From contig JAADFS010000320.1 of assembly GCA_013152795.1 (NCBI GenBank), forward strand, positions 1 through 25,730: 25,730 bases of DNA, written 5' to 3'. This document shows positions 15,219 through 21,994 of this stretch, piece after piece (positions within the stretch are counted from its first letter, which is position 1; every line of letters starts with the position of its first letter). The position numbers and the translations under genes are program-made. Below the pieces are notes generated by a model, which worked only from the letters and a program-made list of their open reading frames with translations, searched no databases and had not been told where the DNA came from. This stretch comes from Deferribacteres bacterium. GTDB lineage: Bacteria > Nitrospirota > Thermodesulfovibrionia > UBA6902.

Positions 15219-16303
15219 ACCTGGATTCGATTCTGCAAAGCGTTACACACACCAACGGCGCCTATGCCGAGGAGGCGCAGAACCGCCTGGACAGCCTTAC
15301 AAAACCCCAGGGCAGCATGGGAAGGCTGGAGGAATTTGCAAGGCAACTGGTTGCAATCACCGGAAACAGGATGCCGGTGCTTGATAAAAAGGTCGTCTTC
15401 ACATTTGCAGGTGACCACGGTGTGGCGGATGAAGGGGTCTCCGCGTTTCCAAAGGAGGTGACCCCCCAGATGGTCCTGAATTTTATCCACGGAGGCGCGG
15501 GCATTAATGTCCTTGCAAGGCATGCAGGCGCAGAGGTGGTCATAGTGGATATAGGTGTTGACTATGATTTCGGCGACACACCGGCCTCCCTTTCATTCAG
15601 CAGGGGAGGCGCAGGCGCCTTTGTTTCGCGCAAGGTCGTCTCCGGCACGAAAAACATGCGCAGGGGCCCTGCAATGACGAGACAGGAGGCTGAAAGGTGC
15701 ATTGAGGTGGGGATAGAGCTTGCAGGCGAATACGCACGGAAAGGTTATCATATATTCGGCACCGGCGATATGGGAATCGCCAACACGACACCCTCCAGCG
15801 CCATAACGTCGGTGGTTACGGGCAGGCCGGTTGAGGAAATCACGGGCCGGGGCACAGGCATAGACGATACGGCATGGAAGAATAAGGTACAGGTCATCAG
15901 GGATTCCATCGCGGCCAACAGGCCAGACCCTTCAGACCCCCTTGATGTGCTCTCCAAGATCGGAGGCGCGGAGATCGGCGGGATAGCCGGCCTGATTGTC
16001 GGCGCAGCGGCAAACAAGGTGCCGGTTGTGATCGACGGCTTTATATCAGGCGCTGGCGCCCTGATAGCATACCTGCTTGAGCCCAAAACAAGAGACTACA
16101 TGTTTGCGGCCCACATGTCGCAGGAGATCGGCCACAAATCCGTGCTACAGAAGCTCGGTCTCAGGCCGATACTTGACCTTGACATGAGACTCGGCGAAGG
16201 AACAGGGGCTGCGCTGTCCATGCTGGTTATAGAGGCAGGGCTCAAGATCTACAGGGAGATGGCCACATTTGCAGAGGCTGAGGTAGCGGAGAGGCAACAG
16301 TAA
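15215..16303 (+). CDS. cobT: Nicotinate-nucleotide--dimethylbenzimidazole phosphoribosyltransferase
   Basis: CobT makes alpha-ribazole phosphate from a lower-ligand base and nicotinate mononucleotide. The 362-aa protein has the family hallmarks in order: LTKPQGSMGRLEEFA, FAGDHGVADEGVSAFPKEVT, GDMGIANTTPSSAI, GRGTGIDD and the C-terminal MRLGEGTGAA. The Glu in the last motif (328) corresponds to the catalytic base known in Salmonella CobT. A strong GGGAGG site lies 5-6 bases before the ATG. Length is normal. The substrate base is not predictable from sequence. Confidence 0.96.
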   Translation: MNLDSILQSVTHTNGAYAEEAQNRLDSLTKPQGSMGRLEEFARQLVAITGNRMPVLDKKVVFTFAGDHGVADEGVSAFPKEVTPQMVLNFIHGGAGINVLARHAGAEVVIVDIGVDYDFGDTPASLSFSRGGAGAFVSRKVVSGTKNMRRGPAMTRQEAERCIEVGIELAGEYARKGYHIFGTGDMGIANTTPSSAITSVVTGRPVEEITGRGTGIDDTAWKNKVQVIRDSIAANRPDPSDPLDVLSKIGGAEIGGIAGLIVGAAANKVPVVIDGFISGAGALIAYLLEPKTRDYMFAAHMSQEIGHKSVLQKLGLRPILDLDMRLGEGTGAALSMLVIEAGLKIYREMATFAEAEVAERQQ

Positions 16304-16320
16304 ACCTTAACGTAAGGTTT
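16302..16320 (+). repeat. Minimal palindrome in the cobT-cobS gap, possibly collapsed element ends
   Basis: AAACCTTA (16302-16309) and TAAGGTTT (16313-16320) pair as a perfect 8-bp stem with a three-base loop. The arms equal the outermost bases of the left (AACCTTAA) and right (GTAAGGTT) ends of the mosaic element, as if the interior had been lost. It includes the cobT stop codon. The following ATTTTA could also make it a weak terminator, but cobS starts 11 bases later. Confidence 0.45.
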
Positions 16321-16330
16321 ATTTTAAAAC

Positions 16331-17116
16331 ATGAAACGTATCTTGCTGTCTTTTCAGTTTTTGACGATCATACCTGTAAGGGACCTCGGTGAGGTCCCTG
16401 AAGAGGAGGTGGGGAGGGCCACGGCGTTTTTCCCTTTGACCGGCCTTTTTGAAGGCGCGCTCCTGCTGGTGCTGGCGCCTGTGTTTCTCGGTGCCTTCCC
16501 CAGCGGGCTGGCGAACGGCCTGCTGGTCCTCGTGATGGTGGTGGTAAACGGCGGCCTGCACCTTGACGGCCTTGCGGATACCTTTGACGCAATTGCATCA
16601 AGGGGCGGCATGGAGAGAAAACATGCGATTATGGAGGAAAGCACGGTCGGCTCCCTGGGGGTGATTGCAATAGTCATGGCCCTGCTGCTGAAATACCTGC
16701 TGCTGGATGCCCTTTTCTTTGACTCAGGGAGACGGCTCTATTACTCGACACTGCTGCTGCTGCCCGTGCTGTCCCGCTGGACAATGGTCCCTGCAATCTA
16801 TCATTGCCGGCCGGCCAAACAGGAAGGGCTGGGAAAGATGTTCGCCGCATATACGGGCAAAAAAGAGGTGCTCACTGCGACCCTCATATGCGTGGCGGCC
16901 TTATTCATGGTGCTGGGCATTATGTCGCAGTTTTCGGTGTTGACATTCCACCTCATGTTCATCATGCCGGTACTCTATATGTTCGCCCTTGCAGCAGTGT
17001 GGTTCTGCAACAGAAACTTTGACGGCATGACAGGTGATACGCTCGGCGCGGTTCATGAGATCGCGGTACTGATAATTCTGGCAATAATGGTGATATGGTC
17101 ACAGAGGTCTGCCTGA
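16331..17116 (+). CDS. cobS: Adenosylcobinamide-GDP ribazoletransferase (cobalamin synthase)
   Basis: CobS is an integral membrane enzyme that joins AdoCbi-GDP with alpha-ribazole (phosphate), the last assembly step. The 261-aa protein opens with FQFLTIIPV and has the family signature GGLHLDGLADTFDA (about 75-88) with the acidic residues of the active site, then ESTVGSLGVIAI. Several hydrophobic segments predict a multi-pass membrane protein. DGMTGDTLGAVHEI near the C-terminus is also typical. Its end overlaps cobC by 22 bases, which suggests translational coupling. Confidence 0.95.
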   Translation: MKRILLSFQFLTIIPVRDLGEVPEEEVGRATAFFPLTGLFEGALLLVLAPVFLGAFPSGLANGLLVLVMVVVNGGLHLDGLADTFDAIASRGGMERKHAIMEESTVGSLGVIAIVMALLLKYLLLDALFFDSGRRLYYSTLLLLPVLSRWTMVPAIYHCRPAKQEGLGKMFAAYTGKKEVLTATLICVAALFMVLGIMSQFSVLTFHLMFIMPVLYMFALAAVWFCNRNFDGMTGDTLGAVHEIAVLIILAIMVIWSQRSA

Positions 17117-17703
17117 TACGGCATGGTGAGACAGTGGATGCGGACTCCGCCCGGTACAAGGGTCATATCGAGGTGCCGCTTTCCGGGCACGGCATGCAGC
17201 AGATGAGAAAACTGGCGGATTATCTCGCCCGGAACGGCCGCGGCAAACTGAAGGCTGTCTACAGCTCCTGTCTCGGCAGGGCGGTAAAAAGCGCGGAGAT
17301 CATTGCCGGGCCGCACGGGATTCAGCCGGTGGTTGTTGAGGGATTAAAGGAGCGCAACTTCGGTGCATGGGAAGGTATGACATTTGATGAGATAAGGCGG
17401 ACGGACCCTGGTGCCTTTAAGGCATGGGCGGAGGACCCCCTGCGGTTCAGCCCGCCCGGGGGTGAGAGCACTATTGATTTCAGCAACAGGGCACTGAAGG
17501 CGTTTAACGCGATAGTCTCGGCACACCCGGGTGACAGTATCGCTGTAGTGGCCCACGGGGGGATAAACAGGGTGATACTCTGCCACCTGCTGGGAATCCC
17601 GCTTGAGAATATATTCAGGATAGAGCAGGATTTTGCGGCGCTGAATATTATAGAGTTCTGGGACTACCCGGTGGTAAAACTGATGAACTTCAGGGTTGCA
17701 TAA
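17095..17703 (+). CDS. cobC: Alpha-ribazole phosphatase (histidine phosphatase family)
   Basis: CobC removes the phosphate from alpha-ribazole-5'-phosphate or from cobalamin phosphate. The 202-aa protein has the phosphoglycerate-mutase-like LIRHGETVDADSARYKG at the N-terminus (catalytic His in RHG), SSCLGRAVKSAEI, the acidic LKERNFGAWEGMTFDEI and the second His in VVAHGGINRVILCHLLG. Histidine phosphatases are broad, so the CobC call depends on its place after cobS. The last codons and the TAA stop (gttgcaTAAac) coincide with the left end of a repeat element, so the C-terminus ...NFRVA may have been set by element insertion. Confidence 0.9.
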   Translation: MVTEVCLIRHGETVDADSARYKGHIEVPLSGHGMQQMRKLADYLARNGRGKLKAVYSSCLGRAVKSAEIIAGPHGIQPVVVEGLKERNFGAWEGMTFDEIRRTDPGAFKAWAEDPLRFSPPGGESTIDFSNRALKAFNAIVSAHPGDSIAVVAHGGINRVILCHLLGIPLENIFRIEQDFAALNIIEFWDYPVVKLMNFRVA

Positions 17704-17730
17704 ACGCGGCAAGGAAGGCTGCCGGGGAAC

Positions 17731-17758
17731 AGAGTTAAGAGTTAAGAGTTAAGAGTTA
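17731..17758. repeat. Perfect heptamer tandem array (agagtta, four copies)
   Basis: Four exact 7-base units nested in element copy F. The unit differs from the recJ array but fits the same degenerate pattern GRRYT plus two bases. Confidence 0.9.
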
Positions 17759-17783
17759 AGGGGGCAGAATGAAATCCTGTTTT

Positions 17784-17818
17784 CCCTCCCCCTTGACGGG
17801 GGAGGGTCAGGGAGGGGG
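17784..17818. repeat. G-rich block that is both an inverted and a mirror repeat
   Basis: Arm 1 is CCCTCCCCC (17784-17792), then TTGAC. Arm 2 is GGGGGAGGG (17798-17806), then TCA. Arm 3 is GGGAGGGGG (17810-17818). Arms 1 and 2 form a 9-bp hairpin. Arms 2 and 3 are exact mirror images. The same 35 bases occur at 22684-22718 inside cobB. Confidence 0.9.
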
Positions 17819-17880
17819 TGCCCAGCTACAGGTATTTTTTATGCAACTGCAAGGCAGATAAACTCTGGAGAGGAAAATTT

Positions 17881-18618
17881 ATGTCAAGGGCGATAATGAT
17901 ACAGGGAACAGGCTCGGGTGCGGGCAAGAGCGCGATCGTTGCGGGCCTGTGCAGGATATTCAGGGATATGGGTATCAGGGTTGCGCCGTTTAAGGCGCAG
18001 AACATGGCGCTGAATTCCTTTATTACCATAGAGGGTGGAGAGATCGGGCGCGCCCAGGCATTTCAGGCAGAGGCGGCCGGCATAGAGCCCTGCAATGACA
18101 TGAATCCCGTGCTCCTCAAGGCCACCGGCGAGGCAGGCAGCCAGGTGATCCTGAACGGCAGGGTCTACGCAACAATGAAAGCCGGTGAATATTATGCCGT
18201 CAAGGACATGGTATGGAAGGAGATCACCGCTGCGTATGACAGGCTTTCAGGACAATACGACCTGATTGTAATTGAGGGTGCAGGCAGCCCTGCGGAGATC
18301 AATCTCCTGAACGAGGATGTGGTGAATATGCGGGTGGCCCGCTATGCGGATGCACCCGTGATTCTCGTGGGCGATATTGAGAAGGGCGGGGTTTTTGCGT
18401 CTTTTTACGGGACGGTTGGCCTGCTGAAGGACAGTTTCAGCGGCCTCAACGGCCGCCGCGCCGGAGGGGATGAGATGTCTGATGCTGATTATATAAAGGG
18501 CTTTATTGTCAACAAGTTCCGCGGGGACATCAACATCCTGCGTCCGGGCCTGCGCATGATAGAGGACAGGACCGGCAGGCCGGTCATAGGCACGCTCTAT
18601 CACCAGGGGACTCGATGA
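17881..18618 (+). CDS. cobQ: Cobyric acid synthase CobQ, N-terminal piece before a frameshift
   Basis: CobQ (CbiP) amidates the b, d, e and g side chains of adenosylcobyrinate a,c-diamide with glutamine and ATP. This piece contains the synthetase half: P-loop-like IQGTGSGAGKS (8-18), RVAPFKAQNMALNSF, GRAQAFQAEA, NDMNPVLLKATGE and IEGAGSPAEINL. I chose the ATG at 17881 over an upstream in-frame ATG (17818), because GGAGAGG lies just before it and the family N-terminus fits. The frame runs to a TGA at 18616-18618, directly after an out-of-frame GTR. In the next frame the expected LDEEDGLSIESMKRL continues, so a single extra G in the run 18606-18609 explains the break. Confidence 0.92.
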   Translation: MSRAIMIQGTGSGAGKSAIVAGLCRIFRDMGIRVAPFKAQNMALNSFITIEGGEIGRAQAFQAEAAGIEPCNDMNPVLLKATGEAGSQVILNGRVYATMKAGEYYAVKDMVWKEITAAYDRLSGQYDLIVIEGAGSPAEINLLNEDVVNMRVARYADAPVILVGDIEKGGVFASFYGTVGLLKDSFSGLNGRRAGGDEMSDADYIKGFIVNKFRGDINILRPGLRMIEDRTGRPVIGTLYHQGTR

Positions 18619-19474
18619 AGAGGACGGCCTGTCCATCGAATCCATGAAACGGCTGAAACATTTGAACCGGCGGGAACACGACCGCACGGTGAGGATAGTA
18701 ATCCTCAGGCTTAAATATATCTCCAACTTTACGGACTTCGCGCCGTTCCTGTACGAGCCTGATGTCGAACTGAGGTATTCGCTGTGGGAGGAAGATATCA
18801 AAGGTGCTGACCTTATAATCATACCCGGCTCGAAAAACACGGTAAGCGACCTGCTCTTCCTGAGGGAAAGCGGTGTGGAGGACTCTGTCAGGGCCGCTGC
18901 TGAACGCGGCACCCCCGTTGCCGGTATATGCGGGGGCTACCAGATGCTCGGCATGAAGATACTCGATCCACACGGCGTGGAGAGCCCCCTGAAGGAAGTC
19001 AGGGGCATGGGCCTGCTTGACACTGTAACAACACTTGACAGGACGAAGACCACATGCCGGGTATCGGCTGTCGCCGATTGCTCGAGGCTCTTCGATACGG
19101 CTCAGGCCGGCACGAAAAAAGACAGGCTCAAAGGTTACGAGATTCATATGGGAAACACGACCGGGGATACAGGGTTGTTTAAAATCTTCAGGGGGACGTC
19201 GCGGCGCGGCATTGCCGACGGCTCTGTAAAGGGAAGCGTGTGGGGGACCTATATCCACGGGATATTTGATAACGACGGCTTCAGGACATCCCTCATCAAC
19301 GCATTGAGGGCCAGGAAGGGCCTGCAGCCGCGTGGATGCAAATTCAGTTACCGGGCGAAGAGGGAAGAGGCGATAAACAGGTGGGCCGATACGCTGAGAA
19401 ACAGCGTTGATATATGCTTTATGTTAAGACAGGCGGGACTGAAATGCTGTCTGGGAAAGTCCGGGAGACTCTGA
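18608..19474 (+). CDS. cobQ: Cobyric acid synthase CobQ, C-terminal piece after the frameshift
   Basis: This is the glutamine amidotransferase half of CobQ. The homologous frame resumes at GLDEEDGLSIESMKR (first in-frame ATG at 18644). Conserved parts are IVILRLKYISNFTDFAPF, LIIIPGSKNTVSDL, the triad-type GATase segment VAGICGGYQMLG with the catalytic Cys, YEIHMGNT and VWGTYIHGIFDNDGFR with the active-site His. Joined to the N-terminal piece the protein is about 530 aa, close to the family's usual length. Its stop is one base before the cbiB ATG (TGAAATG), so the two are probably coupled. Whether the frameshift is real, programmed or an assembly error cannot be told from one sequence. Confidence 0.92.
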   Translation, partial: GLDEEDGLSIESMKRLKHLNRREHDRTVRIVILRLKYISNFTDFAPFLYEPDVELRYSLWEEDIKGADLIIIPGSKNTVSDLLFLRESGVEDSVRAAAERGTPVAGICGGYQMLGMKILDPHGVESPLKEVRGMGLLDTVTTLDRTKTTCRVSAVADCSRLFDTAQAGTKKDRLKGYEIHMGNTTGDTGLFKIFRGTSRRGIADGSVKGSVWGTYIHGIFDNDGFRTSLINALRARKGLQPRGCKFSYRAKREEAINRWADTLRNSVDICFMLRQAGLKCCLGKSGRL

Positions 19475-19475
19475 A

Positions 19476-20708
19476 ATGACGGATACCGCAGCGCTTGTGC
19501 TGGCATACATACTCGACCTCCTGATCGGTGACCCGCGCCAGATACCCCACCCTGTCAAGGGCATGGGGTGGGCGATAGACAGGACCGGCAGGATGTTGAG
19601 GGAGAAGATAATAAACCGGCAGCATGCAGCGCAGGACTCCGGCCGGAGGGTGAAAAGCAAAAACCCCATTTCCATTGCCTGTGCCTTTCTCAAGAGGGCT
19701 GAGGACAGGCTGAGCCTGGAGGCAAGGGAAAAGCTGGCGGGTGTCATCCTTGTGGTCATAATAGCCGGTCTGACCTATTTCCTGTTTCATATCATCACCT
19801 CCGTCCTTCTTGAGGTGAGGCTGACAGTTGTTACATCATACGTGCTGTTTGCAGTGTTTGTATACCTGGTGTCAACCACTGTTGCAACACGCGACCTGCT
19901 TAAGTCCGCCACGGCGGTGATCAGTGAGGCAGGCACAGGCAGTATCGAGAACGCGCGCCGGAAGCTCGGCATGATAGTGGGCAGGGACACGCATTCCCTG
20001 GACCGCAAGAGCATCCTGAAGGCGGTGATAGAGACACTGTCTGAAAATGCCTCGGACGGGATAGTTGCCCCGATGTTTTACTTTGCGCTCGGCGGCCTGC
20101 CCCTTGCAATGGCGTACAAGGCAGTGAACACCCTTGACTCCATGGTCGGCTACAGGAATGAAACCTACAAAAACTTCGGCTGGGCAGCGGCAAGGCTCGA
20201 CGATATTGCAAATTATATCCCGGCAAGGATCACCGGTTTCCTGATTGTGGCCGCGGCATTCATGATCTGTTTTTTCAGGGTGGTCGGAGGGGAGTTTTCC
20301 AGGTGGTTCAAGAACACGGGAACGGCCTCAAAGATAAAACTCTCCGAACTCCTGGTAAACCTGAAACTGGGCTTTAGCCAGTCGAATTTCAGGAGCGGCA
20401 TCAATGCCTTCAAGATAATGTTCAGGGACGGGATGAAGCATTCAAGCCCCAACAGCGGAATCCCCGAGGCGGCAATGGCCGGGGCCCTGGGTGTACGGCT
20501 CGGCGGGCCGGCGACCTACGGGGGGATTTTTGTGAACAAGCCGTATATAGGAGAGGAGCATCCGAGCCTGCTCAGGCAGGGTGCAGGCCGCCTTGGTGTG
20601 GACGATGAAATCGGTTATGTGCGCGCATGCGAAAAGGCTCTCATGATTGTAAAGATCACGTCGGTACTGGGGCTGTTCACAGCGCTGCTTATCATGTATC
20701 TGCTTTGA
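19476..20708 (+). CDS. cbiB: Adenosylcobinamide-phosphate synthase (long form)
   Basis: CbiB is a membrane protein that attaches aminopropanol (phosphate) to cobyric acid. Family marks are present: AYILDLLIGDPRQIPHPVKG at the N-terminus, LSENASDGIVAPMFYFALGG, AYKAVNTLDSMVGYRNETY, FGWAAARLDDIANYIPARIT and the C-terminal PNSGIPEAAMAGALGVRLGG. At 410 aa it is longer than the roughly 310-330 aa I expect. Extra charged sequence lies at about 42-80 (between PHPVKGMGW and the second hydrophobic segment) and about 265-305 (GEFSRWFKNTGTASKIK). Neither insert resembles the local repeats. It works with cobD just downstream. Confidence 0.95.
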   Translation: MTDTAALVLAYILDLLIGDPRQIPHPVKGMGWAIDRTGRMLREKIINRQHAAQDSGRRVKSKNPISIACAFLKRAEDRLSLEAREKLAGVILVVIIAGLTYFLFHIITSVLLEVRLTVVTSYVLFAVFVYLVSTTVATRDLLKSATAVISEAGTGSIENARRKLGMIVGRDTHSLDRKSILKAVIETLSENASDGIVAPMFYFALGGLPLAMAYKAVNTLDSMVGYRNETYKNFGWAAARLDDIANYIPARITGFLIVAAAFMICFFRVVGGEFSRWFKNTGTASKIKLSELLVNLKLGFSQSNFRSGINAFKIMFRDGMKHSSPNSGIPEAAMAGALGVRLGGPATYGGIFVNKPYIGEEHPSLLRQGAGRLGVDDEIGYVRACEKALMIVKITSVLGLFTALLIMYLL

Positions 20709-20718
20709 ACAGGTCCTT

Positions 20719-20933
20719 TAACCCTTAATGTTGCATAGACGCGGCAAGGGATGCTGCGGGGAAATAGAGTTCAAAGTTCACAGTTGAGGGTGCAGAATAA
20801 AACAAGTCCCCCCTCCCGTTGGGAGGGGGGTAGGGGGAGGGGGCTGAGCTGTTACCCCTTAAGGAATCGCAGATAAAGCTTTTCCGGCAGGCTCTCCTGC
20901 ATGCAGGCGATGTTTTTATGGCACTGTAAGGTA
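20719..20933 (+). repeat. Mosaic element copy E (cbiB-cobD gap) with nested repeats
   Basis: The left end is AACCCTTAATGTTGCATAGA (20720-20739). The right part runs from GGAATCGCAGATAAAGC (about 20863) to GGCACTGTAAGGT (20920-20932). The right hairpin is GGCAGG, loop CTCT, CCTGCA (20886-20901). Compared with copies A and B the left interior is replaced by heptamers (20766-20793: agagttc, aaagttc, acagttg, agggtgc) and a G-rich block with arms CCCCCCTCCC (20808-20817), GGGAGGGGGG (20821-20830) and GGGGGAGGGGG (20833-20843). Confidence 0.75.
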
Positions 20934-20944
20934 CACTTAATACC

Positions 20945-21994
20945 ATGGAAATGCACGGCGGGAATATTTACAGGGTTGCTGAAGAGACCGGAATCCCGGA
21001 ACAGAACCTTATTGACTTCAGTGCATCGATAAACCCCCTCGGCGTGCCGGGAAAGGTGAAGGATGCAATCAGGGAGGCGCTGGACAGCCTGGTCAATTAT
21101 CCTGATCCTGATACAACATTGCTCAGGCATGAGATAGCCCGGCATTACGGCGTTGATTCTGAAGGCATACTCTGCGGCAACGGGAGCACGGAGCTTATTT
21201 ATCTCATTCCAAGGGCGCTTAAACCCCGCAAGGTCATGGTCCCGGCGCCGTCTTTTTCAGAGTATGAGCGGGCGGTTGCGGCCTGCGGGTTGCGGGTTGC
21301 GGGTTACGCGTTGCAGGTTGAACGTGGATTTGCCGTTGACCCCGCCGGATTCATCGAGGCCATGCAGGGCTGTGATATGGCATTTCTCTGCAATCCCAAC
21401 AACCCCACGGGGCATCTGCTGGGCAGGCCGGAGGTGCTGCGGATTGCCGGGGCGGCACGGGAGATGAAGTGCCTGCTTGTCGTTGATGAGGCGTTTATCG
21501 ACTTCTGCCCCGGGGCATCGGTGATCAGGGATGTACGGGAGAATCCGTATCTTGCGGTCCTGAGATCCATGACAAAGTTTTACGCCCTCGCAGGCCTGAG
21601 AATCGGCTACGGTGTGTTTCATGCGGAGATGATGCCGCGTGTCAGGGAATACAAGGAGCCCTGGACTGTCAACAGCCTGGCACAGAAGGCCGCTGTTGCA
21701 GCACTTGATGACAGTGCCTATGCACATGAGACAATGAGGCTGATGGAGAAAGAGAAGAGGTTTCTCGAGAACGGTTTCCGCGAGGCGGGGATGGAGTTCT
21801 TCCCGTCCGCAGCCAACTATTATTTGCTGAGAACGGATAACGCCTCCGGCATGGTCAGTGAACTGAGACGGAAGGGCGTTCTGCTAAGGGATTGTTCAAA
21901 TTTCAAAGGGCTGGATGGTTCATACATGAGGGTCGCCGTCAAGTCGCACAGGGACAATGAAATGTTGATCAGGGAGATTGCATGCAGGGTGTAG
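20945..21994 (+). CDS. cobD: L-threonine-O-3-phosphate decarboxylase
   Basis: CobD is a PLP enzyme that makes aminopropanol phosphate for the nucleotide loop. The 349-aa aminotransferase-fold protein starts with the CobD-type HGGNIYRVAEETG and LIDFSASINPLGVP, which separates it from histidinol-phosphate aminotransferase. PLP contacts include NPNNPTG (150-156), VVDEAFIDF and the Schiff-base Lys in SMTKFYALAGLRIGYG (Lys211). Residues about 114-127 (GLRVAGYALQVERG) are encoded by a period-7 array, yet the protein length stays normal. The gene follows repeat copy E without a strong ribosome site and overlaps cobB by 13 bases. Confidence 0.93.
   Translation: MEMHGGNIYRVAEETGIPEQNLIDFSASINPLGVPGKVKDAIREALDSLVNYPDPDTTLLRHEIARHYGVDSEGILCGNGSTELIYLIPRALKPRKVMVPAPSFSEYERAVAACGLRVAGYALQVERGFAVDPAGFIEAMQGCDMAFLCNPNNPTGHLLGRPEVLRIAGAAREMKCLLVVDEAFIDFCPGASVIRDVRENPYLAVLRSMTKFYALAGLRIGYGVFHAEMMPRVREYKEPWTVNSLAQKAAVAALDDSAYAHETMRLMEKEKRFLENGFREAGMEFFPSAANYYLLRTDNASGMVSELRRKGVLLRDCSNFKGLDGSYMRVAVKSHRDNEMLIREIACRV
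21284..21325. repeat. Period-7 array inside cobD
   Basis: Six units: tgcgggt three times, then tacgcgt, tgcaggt and tgaacgt. The 42 bases are exactly 14 codons. The first units equal those of recJ in the opposite strand sense, so the two proteins share the peptide GLRVAG. Confidence 0.8.

Larger units (their letters stand above)
17694..17854 (+). repeat. Mosaic element copy F (cobC-cobQ gap) with nested repeats
   Basis: The left end GTTGCATAAAC (17695-17705) is followed by a hairpin-like GGCAAGGAAGGCTGCC. The right end is TATTTTTTATGCAACTGC (17833-17850) followed by AAGG. The interior of copies A and B is replaced by a heptamer array (17731-17758) and a 35-bp G-rich mirror/inverted repeat (17784-17818). 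The rest of the gap up to the cobQ start holds a GGAGAGG ribosome site. Confidence 0.7.

Noticed and set aside
17731..17758. Heptamer arrays as a CRISPR array
   Set aside because: Units are 7 bases with no spacers, and no cas gene is visible.
18584..19258. Minus-strand open frame opposite cobQ
   Set aside because: The + strand carries unmistakable CobQ amidotransferase motifs; the antisense frame is a by-product of codon use.
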